From NCBI GenBank assembly GCA_015490535.1, contig WFXP01000168.1:1-51536 (forward strand): a DNA stretch of 51,536 bases. The letters run 5' to 3'. The notes beneath the pieces are model-generated. The model did not search any database and was not told the DNA's origin. It saw only the letters and a list, made by a program, of their open reading frames with translations. Positions 18,484 to 27,285 of this stretch are shown here, piece by piece. The stretch comes from Gammaproteobacteria bacterium (lineage in GTDB: Bacteria > Pseudomonadota > Gammaproteobacteria > Thiohalospirales > Thiohalospiraceae). Each line of letters opens with the position of its first letter. The first letter of the stretch is position 1. Made by a program: the position numbers and the translations under genes.

Positions 18484-19425
18484 TCACGGAAGATTGTCGG
18501 CCCCGGCGCGGGTTAACTTTACCGCTTCCGTCAATACCGGACCGCTGGCGATGCGCATAATCTTCTCCGCGTAGTCGGGATCGGTGGCATAACCGGCGCG
18601 CTGCAAGGCGACGACGAACGCCCGGTCATCCCCCACCTGGCGCAGCGCTTCGCCGTAGCGCGGATTGCCGCGCAGAAAATCCACGTAATCGGCAAAACTC
18701 TCCGCAAAGCTGCCATAGGCGCGAAACGAGGCCTGCTGGCGAACCATGCGGCCATCGATATACTCGAGGGTTCCGACGCTCACTCTCTCCCCGCTCCAGC
18801 GCCCGTCCGCCTTGATGTTGAACAGATTGTAGCTGCTGCCCTGCGCGCCGCGCCTGATCACCCTCCTGCCCCAGCCGGTCTCCAGGGCGGCCTGCGCCAG
18901 CAGAATCCGGGGGCTGACCCCCAGCTCCGCGGCCGCCCTCCCGGCCTCCGGCAGGAGCCTCTGCACGAACTCCCGGGGGGAGCCGAAGGTGGCGCTCTCC
19001 CCCGGGATCCGGACCGCTTTCGGCTCCCGGACCGCCGGTTCGGGAGCGGGCGGGACCCCGCGCAGCGCCAGCCGCTCCGGGACCGGGAACGCCGCGACGG
19101 CATCCGGCCGCCCGTTCCCGCGGGGGTTCCGGGCCTCCCCCAGCTGCTCCACCAGTATCCTGGCTATCCCCATACCACCACCGCGAGCCAGCTCCACCGA
19201 GAGCTGCTGGTCATGCAGGTCGCGGTAGAAATCCATCTGCCCATCGTCAAACAGGGGATCGCCGAAGCCGCTGTCGCGCGCCCCCTTGAGGATCATCTGC
19301 AGGAACAGCGCCTCGAACTGCCGGGCCACCTCCTCCAGCGCCGCGGCGGAGTCGCGCCGGGTCATGTCACGCAGCCGGGAGAGTCCTTGCAGATCGGTAT
19401 ATATGTCTGGCGAAGCGGAGAACAT
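18484..19425 (-). CDS. flgJ: Peptidoglycan hydrolase / rod cap FlgJ
   Basis: Two-domain periplasmic protein that caps the growing rod and opens the peptidoglycan. Residues about 20-105 form the rod-binding domain (FEALFLQMILKGARDSGFG). A Pro-rich linker follows, then a C-terminal glucosaminidase (GH73) domain (about 165-305) with the catalytic ALETGWG and YNLFNIKA motifs. The 313-residue length is typical of the gammaproteobacterial two-domain form. Sixteen bases separate it from flgI. Confidence 0.94.
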   Translation of the reverse strand: MFSASPDIYTDLQGLSRLRDMTRRDSAAALEEVARQFEALFLQMILKGARDSGFGDPLFDDGQMDFYRDLHDQQLSVELARGGGMGIARILVEQLGEARNPRGNGRPDAVAAFPVPERLALRGVPPAPEPAVREPKAVRIPGESATFGSPREFVQRLLPEAGRAAAELGVSPRILLAQAALETGWGRRVIRRGAQGSSYNLFNIKADGRWSGERVSVGTLEYIDGRMVRQQASFRAYGSFAESFADYVDFLRGNPRYGEALRQVGDDRAFVVALQRAGYATDPDYAEKIMRIASGPVLTEAVKLTRAGADNLP

Positions 19426-19441
19426 GCCGGCGCCGGAAGCG

Positions 19442-20572
19442 TCAGATGATCACCAGCTCGGCGCGCAGCGCGCCGGCGCTGCGCAGCCCCTCCAGGATCG
19501 CCACCAGATCGCCGGGGGCGGCCCCCACCTCGTTGACGGCCCGCACCAGGGAGTCCAGGGAGACGCCGGGATCGAACAGGAACATGCGCTTGCCGTCCTG
19601 CGTGATCTCCAGCTCCGACTCCTGGCTCACTACGGTCCTGCCGTGCGCCAGGGCACCGGGCTGGCTCACCTGGGGATTCTCCCGAATGGTGACTATCAGA
19701 TTGCCGTGGGAGATGGCGGCGGGCATAAGGCGCACGTTCTTGCCGATTACCACCGTGCCGGTGCGGGAGTTCACGATCACTCTGGCCGCCGCCTCGTCCG
19801 GAGTGATCTCGATCCCCTCCAGCAGCGCCAGGAACGAGACCCTCTGCCCGGCGTCCAGCGGGGCGCTGACCCGTACCGAGGCCGCATCCAGCGGCCTGGC
19901 GGTCCCCTCCCCCAGAGTCTCGTTGATGGCGCGTGCCATGCGGTGCGCGGTGGTGAAATCGGGGCGGTGCAGATTCAGGATCAGGCTCTCTCCCGACGCG
20001 AAACCGGTGCCCACCTCGCGCTCCACCGTGGCGCCGTTGGGAATCCGTCCCGCACTGGGGATGTTGATGGTTATGCGCGAGCCGTCACGCCCGCCCGCGT
20101 CCAGGCCACCCACCACCAGGTTGCCCTGGGCTATGGCGTATATGTTGCCGTCCGCGCCGCGCAGCGGGGTCATCAGCAGCGTTCCGCCACGCAGGCTCTT
20201 GGCGTTGCCGATGGAGGATACGGTGACATCGATGGTCTGGCCCGGCTTGGCAAACGGGGGCAGATCGGCATGCACGCTGACCGCCGCCACGTTTCTGAGC
20301 TGCAGGGTCTGGTTGGGGGGCAGGGTAATACCGAACTGGGACATCATGGATCTCAGACTCTGCGCCGTGAACGGGGCCTGCGTGGTCTGGTCCCCGGTGC
20401 CGCTCAGCCCCACCACCAGACCGTAACCGATCAGCTGGTTGCTTCGCACCCCCTCCACGGTGGCGATATCCTTGATGCGCTCGGCATGCACGTCACCCGC
20501 CAGCGGCAGCAGCGCCGCTGTCAGAAAGAGCGATAACAGAGCCTCATTCAACCCCCCCCGAAGGGAGCGCAT
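19442..20572 (-). CDS. flgI: Flagellar P-ring protein FlgI
   Basis: Periplasmic subunit of the P ring around the flagellar rod. The 376-residue product has a Sec signal peptide ending DVHA, then the family start [20 protein letters not shown] and conserved [20 protein letters not shown]-like sequence. I place the start at ATG 20572, since starts further upstream would put 31 polar residues before the signal peptide. A sigma-54 promoter lies about 107-122 bases upstream. The usual upstream neighbour flgH, and flgB-G, are absent here, so the flagellar genes are split in this genome. Confidence 0.95.
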   Translation of the reverse strand: MRSLRGGLNEALLSLFLTAALLPLAGDVHAERIKDIATVEGVRSNQLIGYGLVVGLSGTGDQTTQAPFTAQSLRSMMSQFGITLPPNQTLQLRNVAAVSVHADLPPFAKPGQTIDVTVSSIGNAKSLRGGTLLMTPLRGADGNIYAIAQGNLVVGGLDAGGRDGSRITINIPSAGRIPNGATVEREVGTGFASGESLILNLHRPDFTTAHRMARAINETLGEGTARPLDAASVRVSAPLDAGQRVSFLALLEGIEITPDEAAARVIVNSRTGTVVIGKNVRLMPAAISHGNLIVTIRENPQVSQPGALAHGRTVVSQESELEITQDGKRMFLFDPGVSLDSLVRAVNEVGAAPGDLVAILEGLRSAGALRAELVII

Positions 20573-20860
20573 GGAGCTGCGCCCCTTGCGCCCCCCTGTC
20601 GAATTCGGCTCTGCTATCGCTTCTCCCGCCAACCGTGATCTCATACCGGACCCGTCCGCTGCCATTCAGCCATGGGGTTGCAATATCCGCACCACATAAA
20701 CATGTCTTATGATTCATCATATTATCTCCGGCATCCGGCCCCTTGCCTTCCCGAAGCGGCAATTTTCCGCCGCCGGTCCCGGAACCGCGACGGCCTGCGG
20801 GACGGGAACACCTTCAACACCGCCGGCCGGTCTGCTATGCTGCTCCCCGGATAAGGAACC
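20573..20860. other. Divergent regulatory region, flgI / multiheme cytochrome
   Basis: 288 bases with no gene. It carries the sigma-54 site for flgI (20679-20694, minus strand) and must hold the promoter of the plus-strand cytochrome gene; TATGCT at 20836-20841 is a weak candidate -10 for the latter. Confidence 0.5.
20679..20694 (-). promoter_or_regulatory. Sigma-54 (RpoN) promoter of flgIJKL
   Basis: Minus strand reads TGGTGCGGATATTGCA, which fits the -24/-12 consensus TGGCACG-N4-TTGCW with both invariant GG and GC dinucleotides at the right spacing. It stands about 107 bases upstream of the flgI ATG. RpoN control of middle flagellar genes through FleQ/FlrC-type activators is known in Pseudomonas and Vibrio; its use here is inferred. 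Confidence 0.78.
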
Positions 20861-22192
20861 GTGCGATATTGGATGAAAAGAGCCCTCCTGCCTCTCCTGG
20901 CGCTCCCGCTTCTGGTCGGCAACGCATCATGCAGCGAGACCGAACCCCGCAAACAGCCCCCGGCGGTGGCCACCATCGTCTACTCCGGCAATCTGGACGG
21001 GGAGCTGGAGCCCTGCGGCTGCTCCGAGACCGGCAATCTGGGCGGCATACTGCGGCGCGCCGGCAAGCTGGCGGAGCTGCGCAAGCTGCATCCGGATCTG
21101 TTTCTGATCTCTTCCGGAGGCCTGCTGGCCAACGCATCGCCCCGTGACCGGTTGAAGAGCGAGTACATCCTCAAGGGGATGGCGGCTATGGACTACGACG
21201 CCATCGGCCTGCAGTGGCGTGATCTCTCCTACGGTGTGGATTTCCTGAAACAGGCCGCGCTCCCGTGGAGCGCCAGCAACTGGCGCGAGAAAGGGGTGTT
21301 TGCGCAGCAGCGCAGGGTGGAGCGGGGCGGAGTGAAGCTGGCGTTTTTCGCCTGGCTGGATCCGGAAAGCTCCCCGTTCCGGCGCATGAAAGGGGAGCAC
21401 GGCATGGTGACCGGCCACCCCGATCGGCTGCGCGACGAATTGCGGGAGGCAAACAGGCGGGGCGCGCTGACCGTGTTGAGCACCACCCTGGAAGCGGCCC
21501 GGGCGGAGCAGCTGCTCCCCCTGCAGGAGGTGGACATACTGATCGTCAAGTCGGCCTACGAGAGGTATGGCGAGCCTCGCCGTTCGGGAAGGACCCTGAT
21601 TCTGCAACCCGGTTCACGCGGCATGCGGCTGGGGTATCTCCATCTGGAGCTGGATGGCCGGGGGGATATCTCCTCCTGGCGGCACGAGGTGATCCCGCTG
21701 CCGGAGAGCGTCCCGGACGCGCCATCGCTGGCAGGCTGGTACGAGGAGTACAACGCCAGGGTGAAGGCGGCCTACCTGGCTAACGTGGAGCAGCGCAGGC
21801 TGCAGCGGTCGGGACAAAGCCCCTATACCGGCGCCGAAGCCTGCCGGGGGTGCCACCTGAAACCATGGGAGAGATGGAGCGAAAGCCCCCACTCCAGGGC
21901 GTTTCAGGCCCTCGAGGATGTGGGAAAATCGTTCGATCCGGACTGCATCATCTGCCACACCGTGGGATTTGAGAAGCCCGGTGGCTACATCGACACCCGC
22001 CTGACCATGCATCTGCTGGACGTGCAGTGCGAGTCCTGTCACGGCGCCGGCAGGGAGCATGTGGAATCAAAGGGAGAGAAGCCCACGCCCAACAGGGGGT
22101 GGGGGCGGGAGAAGATCTGCTCCCAGTGCCACACCCGGCCCCACAGCCCGGAGTTTGATTCAGACAGCTACTGGGAGCGCATCGCCCACTGA
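20861..22192 (+). CDS. Tetraheme cytochrome c554-like protein with metallophosphatase-like N-terminal half
   Basis: A 443-residue exported protein. After a hydrophobic signal (about 5-25, ending in GNASC, a marginal lipobox) comes a domain resembling the N-terminal part of UshA/5'-nucleotidases (about 36-300, with SGNLDGELEPCGCSETGNLG), but without an obvious full set of metal ligands. The C-terminal part (about 320-440) has four CxxCH haem c sites: CRGCH (328), CIICH (362), CESCH (390) and CSQCH (420), as in cytochrome c554-type proteins. It should act in the periplasm in electron transfer; the substrate is unknown. GTG 20861 has AAGGA close upstream; ATG 20873 is an alternative. It is divergent from flgI and convergent with the next gene. 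Confidence 0.82.
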   Translation: MRYWMKRALLPLLALPLLVGNASCSETEPRKQPPAVATIVYSGNLDGELEPCGCSETGNLGGILRRAGKLAELRKLHPDLFLISSGGLLANASPRDRLKSEYILKGMAAMDYDAIGLQWRDLSYGVDFLKQAALPWSASNWREKGVFAQQRRVERGGVKLAFFAWLDPESSPFRRMKGEHGMVTGHPDRLRDELREANRRGALTVLSTTLEAARAEQLLPLQEVDILIVKSAYERYGEPRRSGRTLILQPGSRGMRLGYLHLELDGRGDISSWRHEVIPLPESVPDAPSLAGWYEEYNARVKAAYLANVEQRRLQRSGQSPYTGAEACRGCHLKPWERWSESPHSRAFQALEDVGKSFDPDCIICHTVGFEKPGGYIDTRLTMHLLDVQCESCHGAGREHVESKGEKPTPNRGWGREKICSQCHTRPHSPEFDSDSYWERIAH

Positions 22193-22201
22193 AGCCCCCC
22201 G

Positions 22202-23392
22202 TCAGGCGGAGCGATGTCGTTCGAGCACCCGCTCCAGCTCGCGCTGCAGTTCGCCGGCAACCACCGCCCAGCTCCTGCCCTGCACCCGGGCGCGGATGGT
22301 CTTCCTGTCCCACTTCCGCTCCAGCCCTTCCTCGATCCCCCGCGCCAGATCCTCCTCGTCACCGGGACGGGTCAGGATTCCCAAGGCAGGGCGGCAAACT
22401 ATCTCGGGCACCCCTCCCACCCTGGAGGCAACCACCGGCCTGCCACAGGCAAACGCCTCCATCAGGACGTTGGGCCACCCCTCATTGAGGCTGGGCAGCA
22501 CCAGCAGATCGGCCGCGTTCATCCAGACAGGGATCTCCTCATGCGGCCTCGCACCCACCAGCTGGAGGCGGTGCGCCAGGTCCAGCTCCTCCACCAGAGC
22601 CCTCAGGCGTGGCATTTCACCCCCGTCGCCGATCACCACCAGGCGTCTCCCGCTCCTCTGGATACGGGCAAAGGCGCGCAGGAGAACGTCAACCCCCTTG
22701 ATCGGTTCGAGACGCGCCACGCAGAGCGCTATCTGCTCCTCCCTGGCCAGCCCCAGCATCTCCCGCGCCCGGTCCCTCTCCTGCGGAGAGAAGCTCCCCT
22801 CCTGGATGCCGTTGGGTATCACCGTAACCTTGCGGGGAGAGAGGCCCAGCCGCTCCACCATCACCCGTTTCAGCGCATCGCTGACCGACAGCACCTGATC
22901 ACAGTTGTCCAGAGCCCAGCGGATCATCACTCTGTGGAGATAGGGCCGGGTGAGTTGGTTGATGTCACATCCCAGAACACCTACCACAACCGGCAACCTG
23001 AAGAGCCTTGCCAGGAGAACGGTGGCAAAGCCGTCCGGATAGGCCCAGAAACCCAGCATCACGTCCGGTCTCTCCCTCCGCACCGCACGGCGGTACTCTC
23101 CGATGAGGGACAGAAACATGAAAGGACCGTGCAGGAACCGGAGCAGCTTCGGAATGACGAAGAAGCGTGGATGGCGTATCTCCAGGCCGTCGATATGATC
23201 CATGATGGGAATTTCCGCATAGAATCCCCGCGCCCCCCCCTTGAGAAAGCGCGGAAGATACGGTACCGGGGCCATTATGGTAACCCTGTTTCTCAGCGCC
23301 AGCTCCTGGATCTGTTTCTTGATATACACCCCCCGGTTAATCTCGAACCGGTTGGGAAAGATGCTCGTGGACAGCAGGATTTTGATTCTCAT
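22202..23392 (-). CDS. Glycosyltransferase family 4
   Basis: GT-B-fold retaining glycosyltransferase, probably adding a sugar to the lipid-linked repeat unit of the exopolysaccharide. The 396-residue product starts MRIKILLSTSIFPNRFEINR, has the family sequence VIPNGIQEGSF in the middle, and the nucleotide-sugar motif (VLPSLNEGWPNVLMEAFACG, E-x7-E type) near residues 290-310. ATG 23392 is chosen on the family N terminus. It is the last gene of the left, minus-strand half of the polysaccharide locus, with a repeat copy just upstream. Confidence 0.92.
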   Translation of the reverse strand: MRIKILLSTSIFPNRFEINRGVYIKKQIQELALRNRVTIMAPVPYLPRFLKGGARGFYAEIPIMDHIDGLEIRHPRFFVIPKLLRFLHGPFMFLSLIGEYRRAVRRERPDVMLGFWAYPDGFATVLLARLFRLPVVVGVLGCDINQLTRPYLHRVMIRWALDNCDQVLSVSDALKRVMVERLGLSPRKVTVIPNGIQEGSFSPQERDRAREMLGLAREEQIALCVARLEPIKGVDVLLRAFARIQRSGRRLVVIGDGGEMPRLRALVEELDLAHRLQLVGARPHEEIPVWMNAADLLVLPSLNEGWPNVLMEAFACGRPVVASRVGGVPEIVCRPALGILTRPGDEEDLARGIEEGLERKWDRKTIRARVQGRSWAVVAGELQRELERVLERHRSA

Positions 23393-23426
23393 AATGGAGG
23401 CTCCCGGAGAGTCACATACAGTGGCG

Positions 23427-23645
23427 AACCGGAAGATGGCCGGCATGAGGGGATTGGGGACACTTTAGGAACAGCCGGATCGCCTCCAATTAGCGCAGGT
23501 AGTGGATATCCGGCGGTCCCCAGCCGGACAGACGACCCCACCTCCTGCTGATTACCGGGTACGTGGCGCGCCTTCCACCTGTCAAGGATGATTCGCCCCA
23601 TTCCAAGAGCTGCTTGCCCCACACGATTCGGGGAAGGCCCCGATA
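23427..23645 (+). repeat. Giant-palindrome repeat, copy D (degenerate)
   Basis: A decayed copy between the GT4 and FkbM genes. It retains CCGGAAGATGGCCGGCATGA, GGGGATTGGGG, GTAGTGGATATCCGGCGGTC and, on the right, CCTGTCAAGGATGATTCGCC and CACACGATTCGGGGAAG. The right arm has an extra stretch (about 23601-23615) also found at 26905-26925, which marks a sub-family. Its left outer arm is missing next to the GT4 start. Orientation is as in copy A. Confidence 0.72.
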
Positions 23646-23659
23646 CACCGAAGCGGCGC

Positions 23660-24637
23660 CTATTCCGAGAATACACAGATATTGTAAACATCCCCCGGGA
23701 ACTGTTCGAAAAAGGGGCGCCCGGGATCGATCTCCCTGCCCGGATCCTCGGCCACCATTCTGCTGCAAGGCCTGACCTCCTCCAGAAGGGAGAGTATCTT
23801 GAGGGGATCGATGCCGGTGCGGACCACCTGCGCCCTGTGGGCTTCGAAAACCACATTGAACTGCCTGCTGGATGAGAGCGTCCCCAGGGCCCCCTGTACC
23901 GCAGCCAGCTCGCCACCCTCCACATCTATCTTCATGAGGATCCTGTATCCTGCGGGCAGCCCCAGATCATCGATTCTCGCCACCTCCACATCGCCCCCCG
24001 CCAGGGGGGCGAGATACGCGGCATGATCGTCCCCGTCATGGGGAGGATGGCGCAGCTCCCCGGTACCGTTGAAATCGGCTACCGCCATGTTCATCGCCGC
24101 CGCCCGCACCGGCAGAAGCTCCAGGTTGCGGACCAGCCGTTCGAAGGAGCGGGGGTTGGGCTCAAAGGCGATCACCCGCTCGATACGGCTGCAGGAGGAG
24201 ACCATGTGGGCGCTGAACAGCCCGATGTCTGCACCGCAGTCCAGCAGCAGCACCGGTTCGTCGAGCTCCGAAACACGCCTGGCCAGCAGCTCCAGCAGGG
24301 CGGCCTCGTAACCGGCGATATTCCCCAGATCGTAGGAGTCGCTGTTGGCCGGGATGTCGATCCCGATACCATTGGGCAGCCGGAACCGGATCAGGAGATC
24401 CAGCCACCCCCGCGCCCTGGCCATCTCCTGCAGGCGGTACCCGCCCCGGATCCCCGCACGCTGCATGAAAAACGCCATGCGCAGCACCAACGGCAAGGAA
24501 TCCACCACCCTGTATCCCGGATCAGCCACCGTCTCCCCCACTGCGGAACAGCGCCCCACCCATGCCTCCATATGCGCCACCGCCGCGACAATAGTGATCC
24601 GAGACGCGTGCGACCGGCCCCGCCATGCGGATGTCAC
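23660..24637 (-). CDS. FkbM-family methyltransferase
   Basis: SAM-dependent O-methyltransferase, likely methylating a sugar of the polysaccharide. The 325-residue product has the SAM-binding motif VLLLDCGADIGLFSAHM (about 125-141), the acidic strand IAFEPNPRSFERL, and the FkbM signature KIDVEGGELAAVQGA (about 233-247). The longest start is GTG 24637, which overlaps the J-domain gene's stop (GTGA); ATG 24571 would remove 22 residues of doubtful value. The two genes are probably translationally coupled. Confidence 0.9.
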   Translation of the reverse strand: MTSAWRGRSHASRITIVAAVAHMEAWVGRCSAVGETVADPGYRVVDSLPLVLRMAFFMQRAGIRGGYRLQEMARARGWLDLLIRFRLPNGIGIDIPANSDSYDLGNIAGYEAALLELLARRVSELDEPVLLLDCGADIGLFSAHMVSSCSRIERVIAFEPNPRSFERLVRNLELLPVRAAAMNMAVADFNGTGELRHPPHDGDDHAAYLAPLAGGDVEVARIDDLGLPAGYRILMKIDVEGGELAAVQGALGTLSSSRQFNVVFEAHRAQVVRTGIDPLKILSLLEEVRPCSRMVAEDPGREIDPGRPFFEQFPGDVYNICVFSE

Positions 24638-25491
24638 TCCTTCACCCGCAAGGGCCGCAGGGGAGAGCTGTACCAGCCGCTGACCCTGTCGTCACGGAAC
24701 TCGATGTGAGATGGTCCGTAGTCCCAGCGGGTGGCGCTCCTGAACAGGGGCTCCCCCTGGATACGCAAAACTTCGGCGGCACTGGAGCCAACATCGATAT
24801 ATGGCGCCTCGACACCGGCCGGCCGGGAGGAGGAGGCCTGCAGCGGCCTGTCGGCATGACTGAGCCAACCCGCCACGCGCCCCTCCCTGAAATAGACCAC
24901 GGATCTTCCATAGTGCCACCCGTTGCCCTCGATGTATGCGGGCTCCCCTTCCACCATGCGAACCACCGCCGGCGTATCCCCAACTGCAAACCGCCTTGGC
25001 TGCGACCGGATATCCACTCTCCCGCTGCTCAAGCGGGAGGAGATCGCGGCGGACTGTTTCTCGCTCCTTCCGGATGGGTTCTCCCCCTCATGATTCAGCA
25101 ACAGCCAGACCACCGCCGCCACCGGCGCCACCATGAGGAGCACCGTCCAGAAACGGGATCTGCCCCCGGGAGCCCCCCTCCTCCAGTACGCGGAAGATCC
25201 GTACCGCTCATCGACACCGGAGGTCCGCGGATGGCTCAGCCTGGGGCGGGCAGGTAACGGCATGCGGCCGTGCGCCCTGTGGTAGTCGGCCAGGACCCGC
25301 ATGGCGAAATTGAGCGCCCGCTGTCTCCTCTCCGCCACCGCCTTCGCCTGTGGATCACGCTGATACCGATCGGGGTGGCATCTCTGCGACAGCAGTTTGT
25401 AGTGGCGGCGCGCCTGCTCCCACCCGTATCCCGGCTTCAATCCCAAGATCCGGTAACAACGAACAAAATCAGGTCTGCTCCCCTGCTGCAT
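24634..25491 (-). CDS. Membrane-anchored J-domain protein with duplicated C-terminal domain
   Basis: A 285-residue protein. The N-terminal DnaJ domain keeps the HPD tripeptide (39-41), so it should stimulate a DnaK-type ATPase. A Pro/Arg-rich linker leads to one transmembrane helix (about 113-131). The rest contains two copies of a small domain: residues about 165-210 (VRMVEGEP, then GWHYGRSVVYFREGRVAGW) and about 232-275 (VLRIQGEP, then RWDYGPSHIEFRDDRVSGW). The repeats resemble DUF2845/SmpA-like modules. With the J domain in the cytoplasm, the repeats would face the periplasm. It sits inside the polysaccharide operon and overlaps the FkbM gene. Function unknown. Confidence 0.82.
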   Translation of the reverse strand: MQQGSRPDFVRCYRILGLKPGYGWEQARRHYKLLSQRCHPDRYQRDPQAKAVAERRQRALNFAMRVLADYHRAHGRMPLPARPRLSHPRTSGVDERYGSSAYWRRGAPGGRSRFWTVLLMVAPVAAVVWLLLNHEGENPSGRSEKQSAAISSRLSSGRVDIRSQPRRFAVGDTPAVVRMVEGEPAYIEGNGWHYGRSVVYFREGRVAGWLSHADRPLQASSSRPAGVEAPYIDVGSSAAEVLRIQGEPLFRSATRWDYGPSHIEFRDDRVSGWYSSPLRPLRVKE

Positions 25492-25551
25492 ACTGCACCG
25501 AAATCACGCTACCCAACCTCTCTCCAAAACCAGCCCGTTTTCTCCCCAACA

Positions 25552-26838
25552 TCAGTGACGATAGCCCAGCCGCAAAGAGATCACCGTATCGTCATAGTCC
25601 GAACCATCCTCACTGCTCTCCCTGATCTCCCTCCCGGCGCGGATACCGTAATATACCCTGCTGCTGCGCTGCATGTGCAACCCGAAATAGGGAGCCATGG
25701 TATCGTCTACCCGCTCGTCCCAGCCATACTCGGTACGCGAAAACGAGATCCCCAGATCGGTACTCATGCCGCCGTGGAAGCCTGTGCTCCATTCGACCCT
25801 GGCATTGAGCAGATTCTGGTCCATATCCGGGCTTCTCGGATAGATCTGCCGCTGGTGGTTCATGCCGATCTCCAGATCGGATCGCGCCCACTGGAGACGG
25901 TAAACCAGATCGAGCTCGCTGCCCTCATACACCTGCGAAGATATGATGTTGCTCGCGGTGGCGAATCTCCTCTCCCCTACGGGAGTATCCCGATCCCGCC
26001 CCAGGGCATACTGGGCGGCGTCGGAAAAGCCGTGACCAAGGATCATCCTCATACGGCTTGCGGACGATATGACCCGGTTCCAGACCCAGCGCAGGTGGGG
26101 CGCGTTGCGCTCCTCTCCGTCATCAAACCGCACGGCACTCCTCCCCAGCTCCAGACGAAAGCCGGAGCTGCCACGATGCCTGTCCCAGGCGAGATACAGA
26201 TTGGCCTGGCGGAAATCGTCCGCATACTCCAGGGCATAGTCGGTACTGATCAGCGACAGGTTGGCCGACAGATCGGTATAGAGGGAGTACTGCTGGACCA
26301 GACCGAGGGCCAGATGCCAGCGGTTGCTCCGGAACTCCCTGGTAATCTCCGCATAGGAGTTCATGAATCGCAGATCGGCGGTCACCTTTCCGGAATCCCC
26401 CAACCGATGGCTGAGGCTGGGCCCCGTGACAAACAGGTTGGTCTGCTGGACATTTCCGGGGGTGCGCGCCTGACGATACACCACCGGCTCTATGGTGGCC
26501 AGATCCTCCACCACCCAGAATATCCGGTCGCGTAACAGCGCCCATCTCAGATCCGCATTCAGGGCGGTACGGGTCTCGTCGGCAAACAGGCCGCTGCGAT
26601 AGGTCAGATACTCCACACGCGCCGCGACACTGCCCTCCAGAGCGCTGCTCCGCTCCCTGAAACCGAGCTCCAGCAGCAGTCCGTTCGTGTACTCCTCGAT
26701 CTCGTTGTCGGCGGTGCGGGCTATGTTACTCGAATAGAACGGACGATACTCCACGGCATAACGCCACTCCGACCCCTGGGTAGCGGGGGAAGCAATGAAC
26801 GCCACCGCAGCCGCGATGGCAACTACACGAAGCATCAT
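25552..26838 (-). CDS. Outer-membrane beta-barrel protein of the polysaccharide locus
   Basis: A 428-residue protein with a Sec signal peptide (about 1-22) and a body of alternating amphipathic strands with many aromatic girdle residues, ending in a strand SLRLGYRH. It resembles the outer-membrane proteins found next to exosortase-A/PEP-CTERM polysaccharide genes and the EpsL-type barrels. It probably assists export or anchoring of the polymer. It is 60 bases from the J-domain gene. Repeat copy C (334 bp) separates it from the BY-kinase gene upstream. Confidence 0.8.
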   Translation of the reverse strand: MMLRVVAIAAAVAFIASPATQGSEWRYAVEYRPFYSSNIARTADNEIEEYTNGLLLELGFRERSSALEGSVAARVEYLTYRSGLFADETRTALNADLRWALLRDRIFWVVEDLATIEPVVYRQARTPGNVQQTNLFVTGPSLSHRLGDSGKVTADLRFMNSYAEITREFRSNRWHLALGLVQQYSLYTDLSANLSLISTDYALEYADDFRQANLYLAWDRHRGSSGFRLELGRSAVRFDDGEERNAPHLRWVWNRVISSASRMRMILGHGFSDAAQYALGRDRDTPVGERRFATASNIISSQVYEGSELDLVYRLQWARSDLEIGMNHQRQIYPRSPDMDQNLLNARVEWSTGFHGGMSTDLGISFSRTEYGWDERVDDTMAPYFGLHMQRSSRVYYGIRAGREIRESSEDGSDYDDTVISLRLGYRH

Positions 26839-26890
26839 CCTGATCCTACCGCACTGCTGTATCGCCCCGGACCTCCGTCAAGACATGGCT

Positions 26891-26946
26891 CTTCCCCGAA
26901 ATCGCATGGACAAGCAGCTCATGCAATGAGGCGAATCATCCTTGAC
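26891..26946 (-). repeat. Relic arm of the giant-palindrome repeat
   Basis: CTTCCCCGAAATCGCATGGA, then CAAGCAGCTC and GGCGAATCATCCTTGAC, match the reverse complement of the right arm of copy D, including that copy's extra internal stretch. The arm stops at copy C, which seems to have replaced or interrupted it. Confidence 0.65.
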
Positions 26947-26951
26947 GAAGT

Positions 26952-27285
26952 ACTAGTACTCTTTCAAGGTGATAAATTCAGGAAGGTTTTCCTCAATTCG
27001 TGTGGGTAGAATGGTAAATCACCGCGGAGCGGCTTCGTCCTTTACAGGCAGAATGCACGCCAAATAATCGTTAACCAGAAGGGGATTGGGGCAGTCTGGC
27101 CGGGGAGTGGCGGATATCCACCACCGGCGCCAATTGCAACTGGTGCGGCTATCCCAAACTCTCCCCAATCCCCTTCTGCCGACCATCTTCCAGCATGCAT
27201 TCTGCCTGTCAAGGATGATTTACCATTCTACCCACACGAATTGAGGAAAACCTTCCTGAATTTATCACCTTGAAAGAACACTAGT
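26952..27285 (-). repeat. Giant-palindrome repeat, copy C (complete, 334 bp)
   Basis: The best-defined copy. Both ends are ACTAGT, followed inward by near-identical arms of about 110 bases: left CTTTCAAGGTGATAAATTCA then GGAAGGTTTTCCTCAATTCG; right is the mirror, CGAATTGAGGAAAACCTTCC then TGAATTTATCACCTTGAAAG. Inside come the shared GGTAAATCA and AGGCAGAATGCACGCC blocks and an asymmetric centre. The right ACTAGT contains the TAG stop codon of the BY-kinase gene. The left arm has a 16-17 base insertion (CCGCGGAGCGGCTTCG) that the right arm lacks. No coding capacity for a transposase. Confidence 0.92.

Noticed and set aside
23427-23645. Attachment site of an integrated element next to the FkbM gene
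   Set aside because: The sequence is explained by a decayed copy of the giant palindrome; no integrase or tRNA gene is near.
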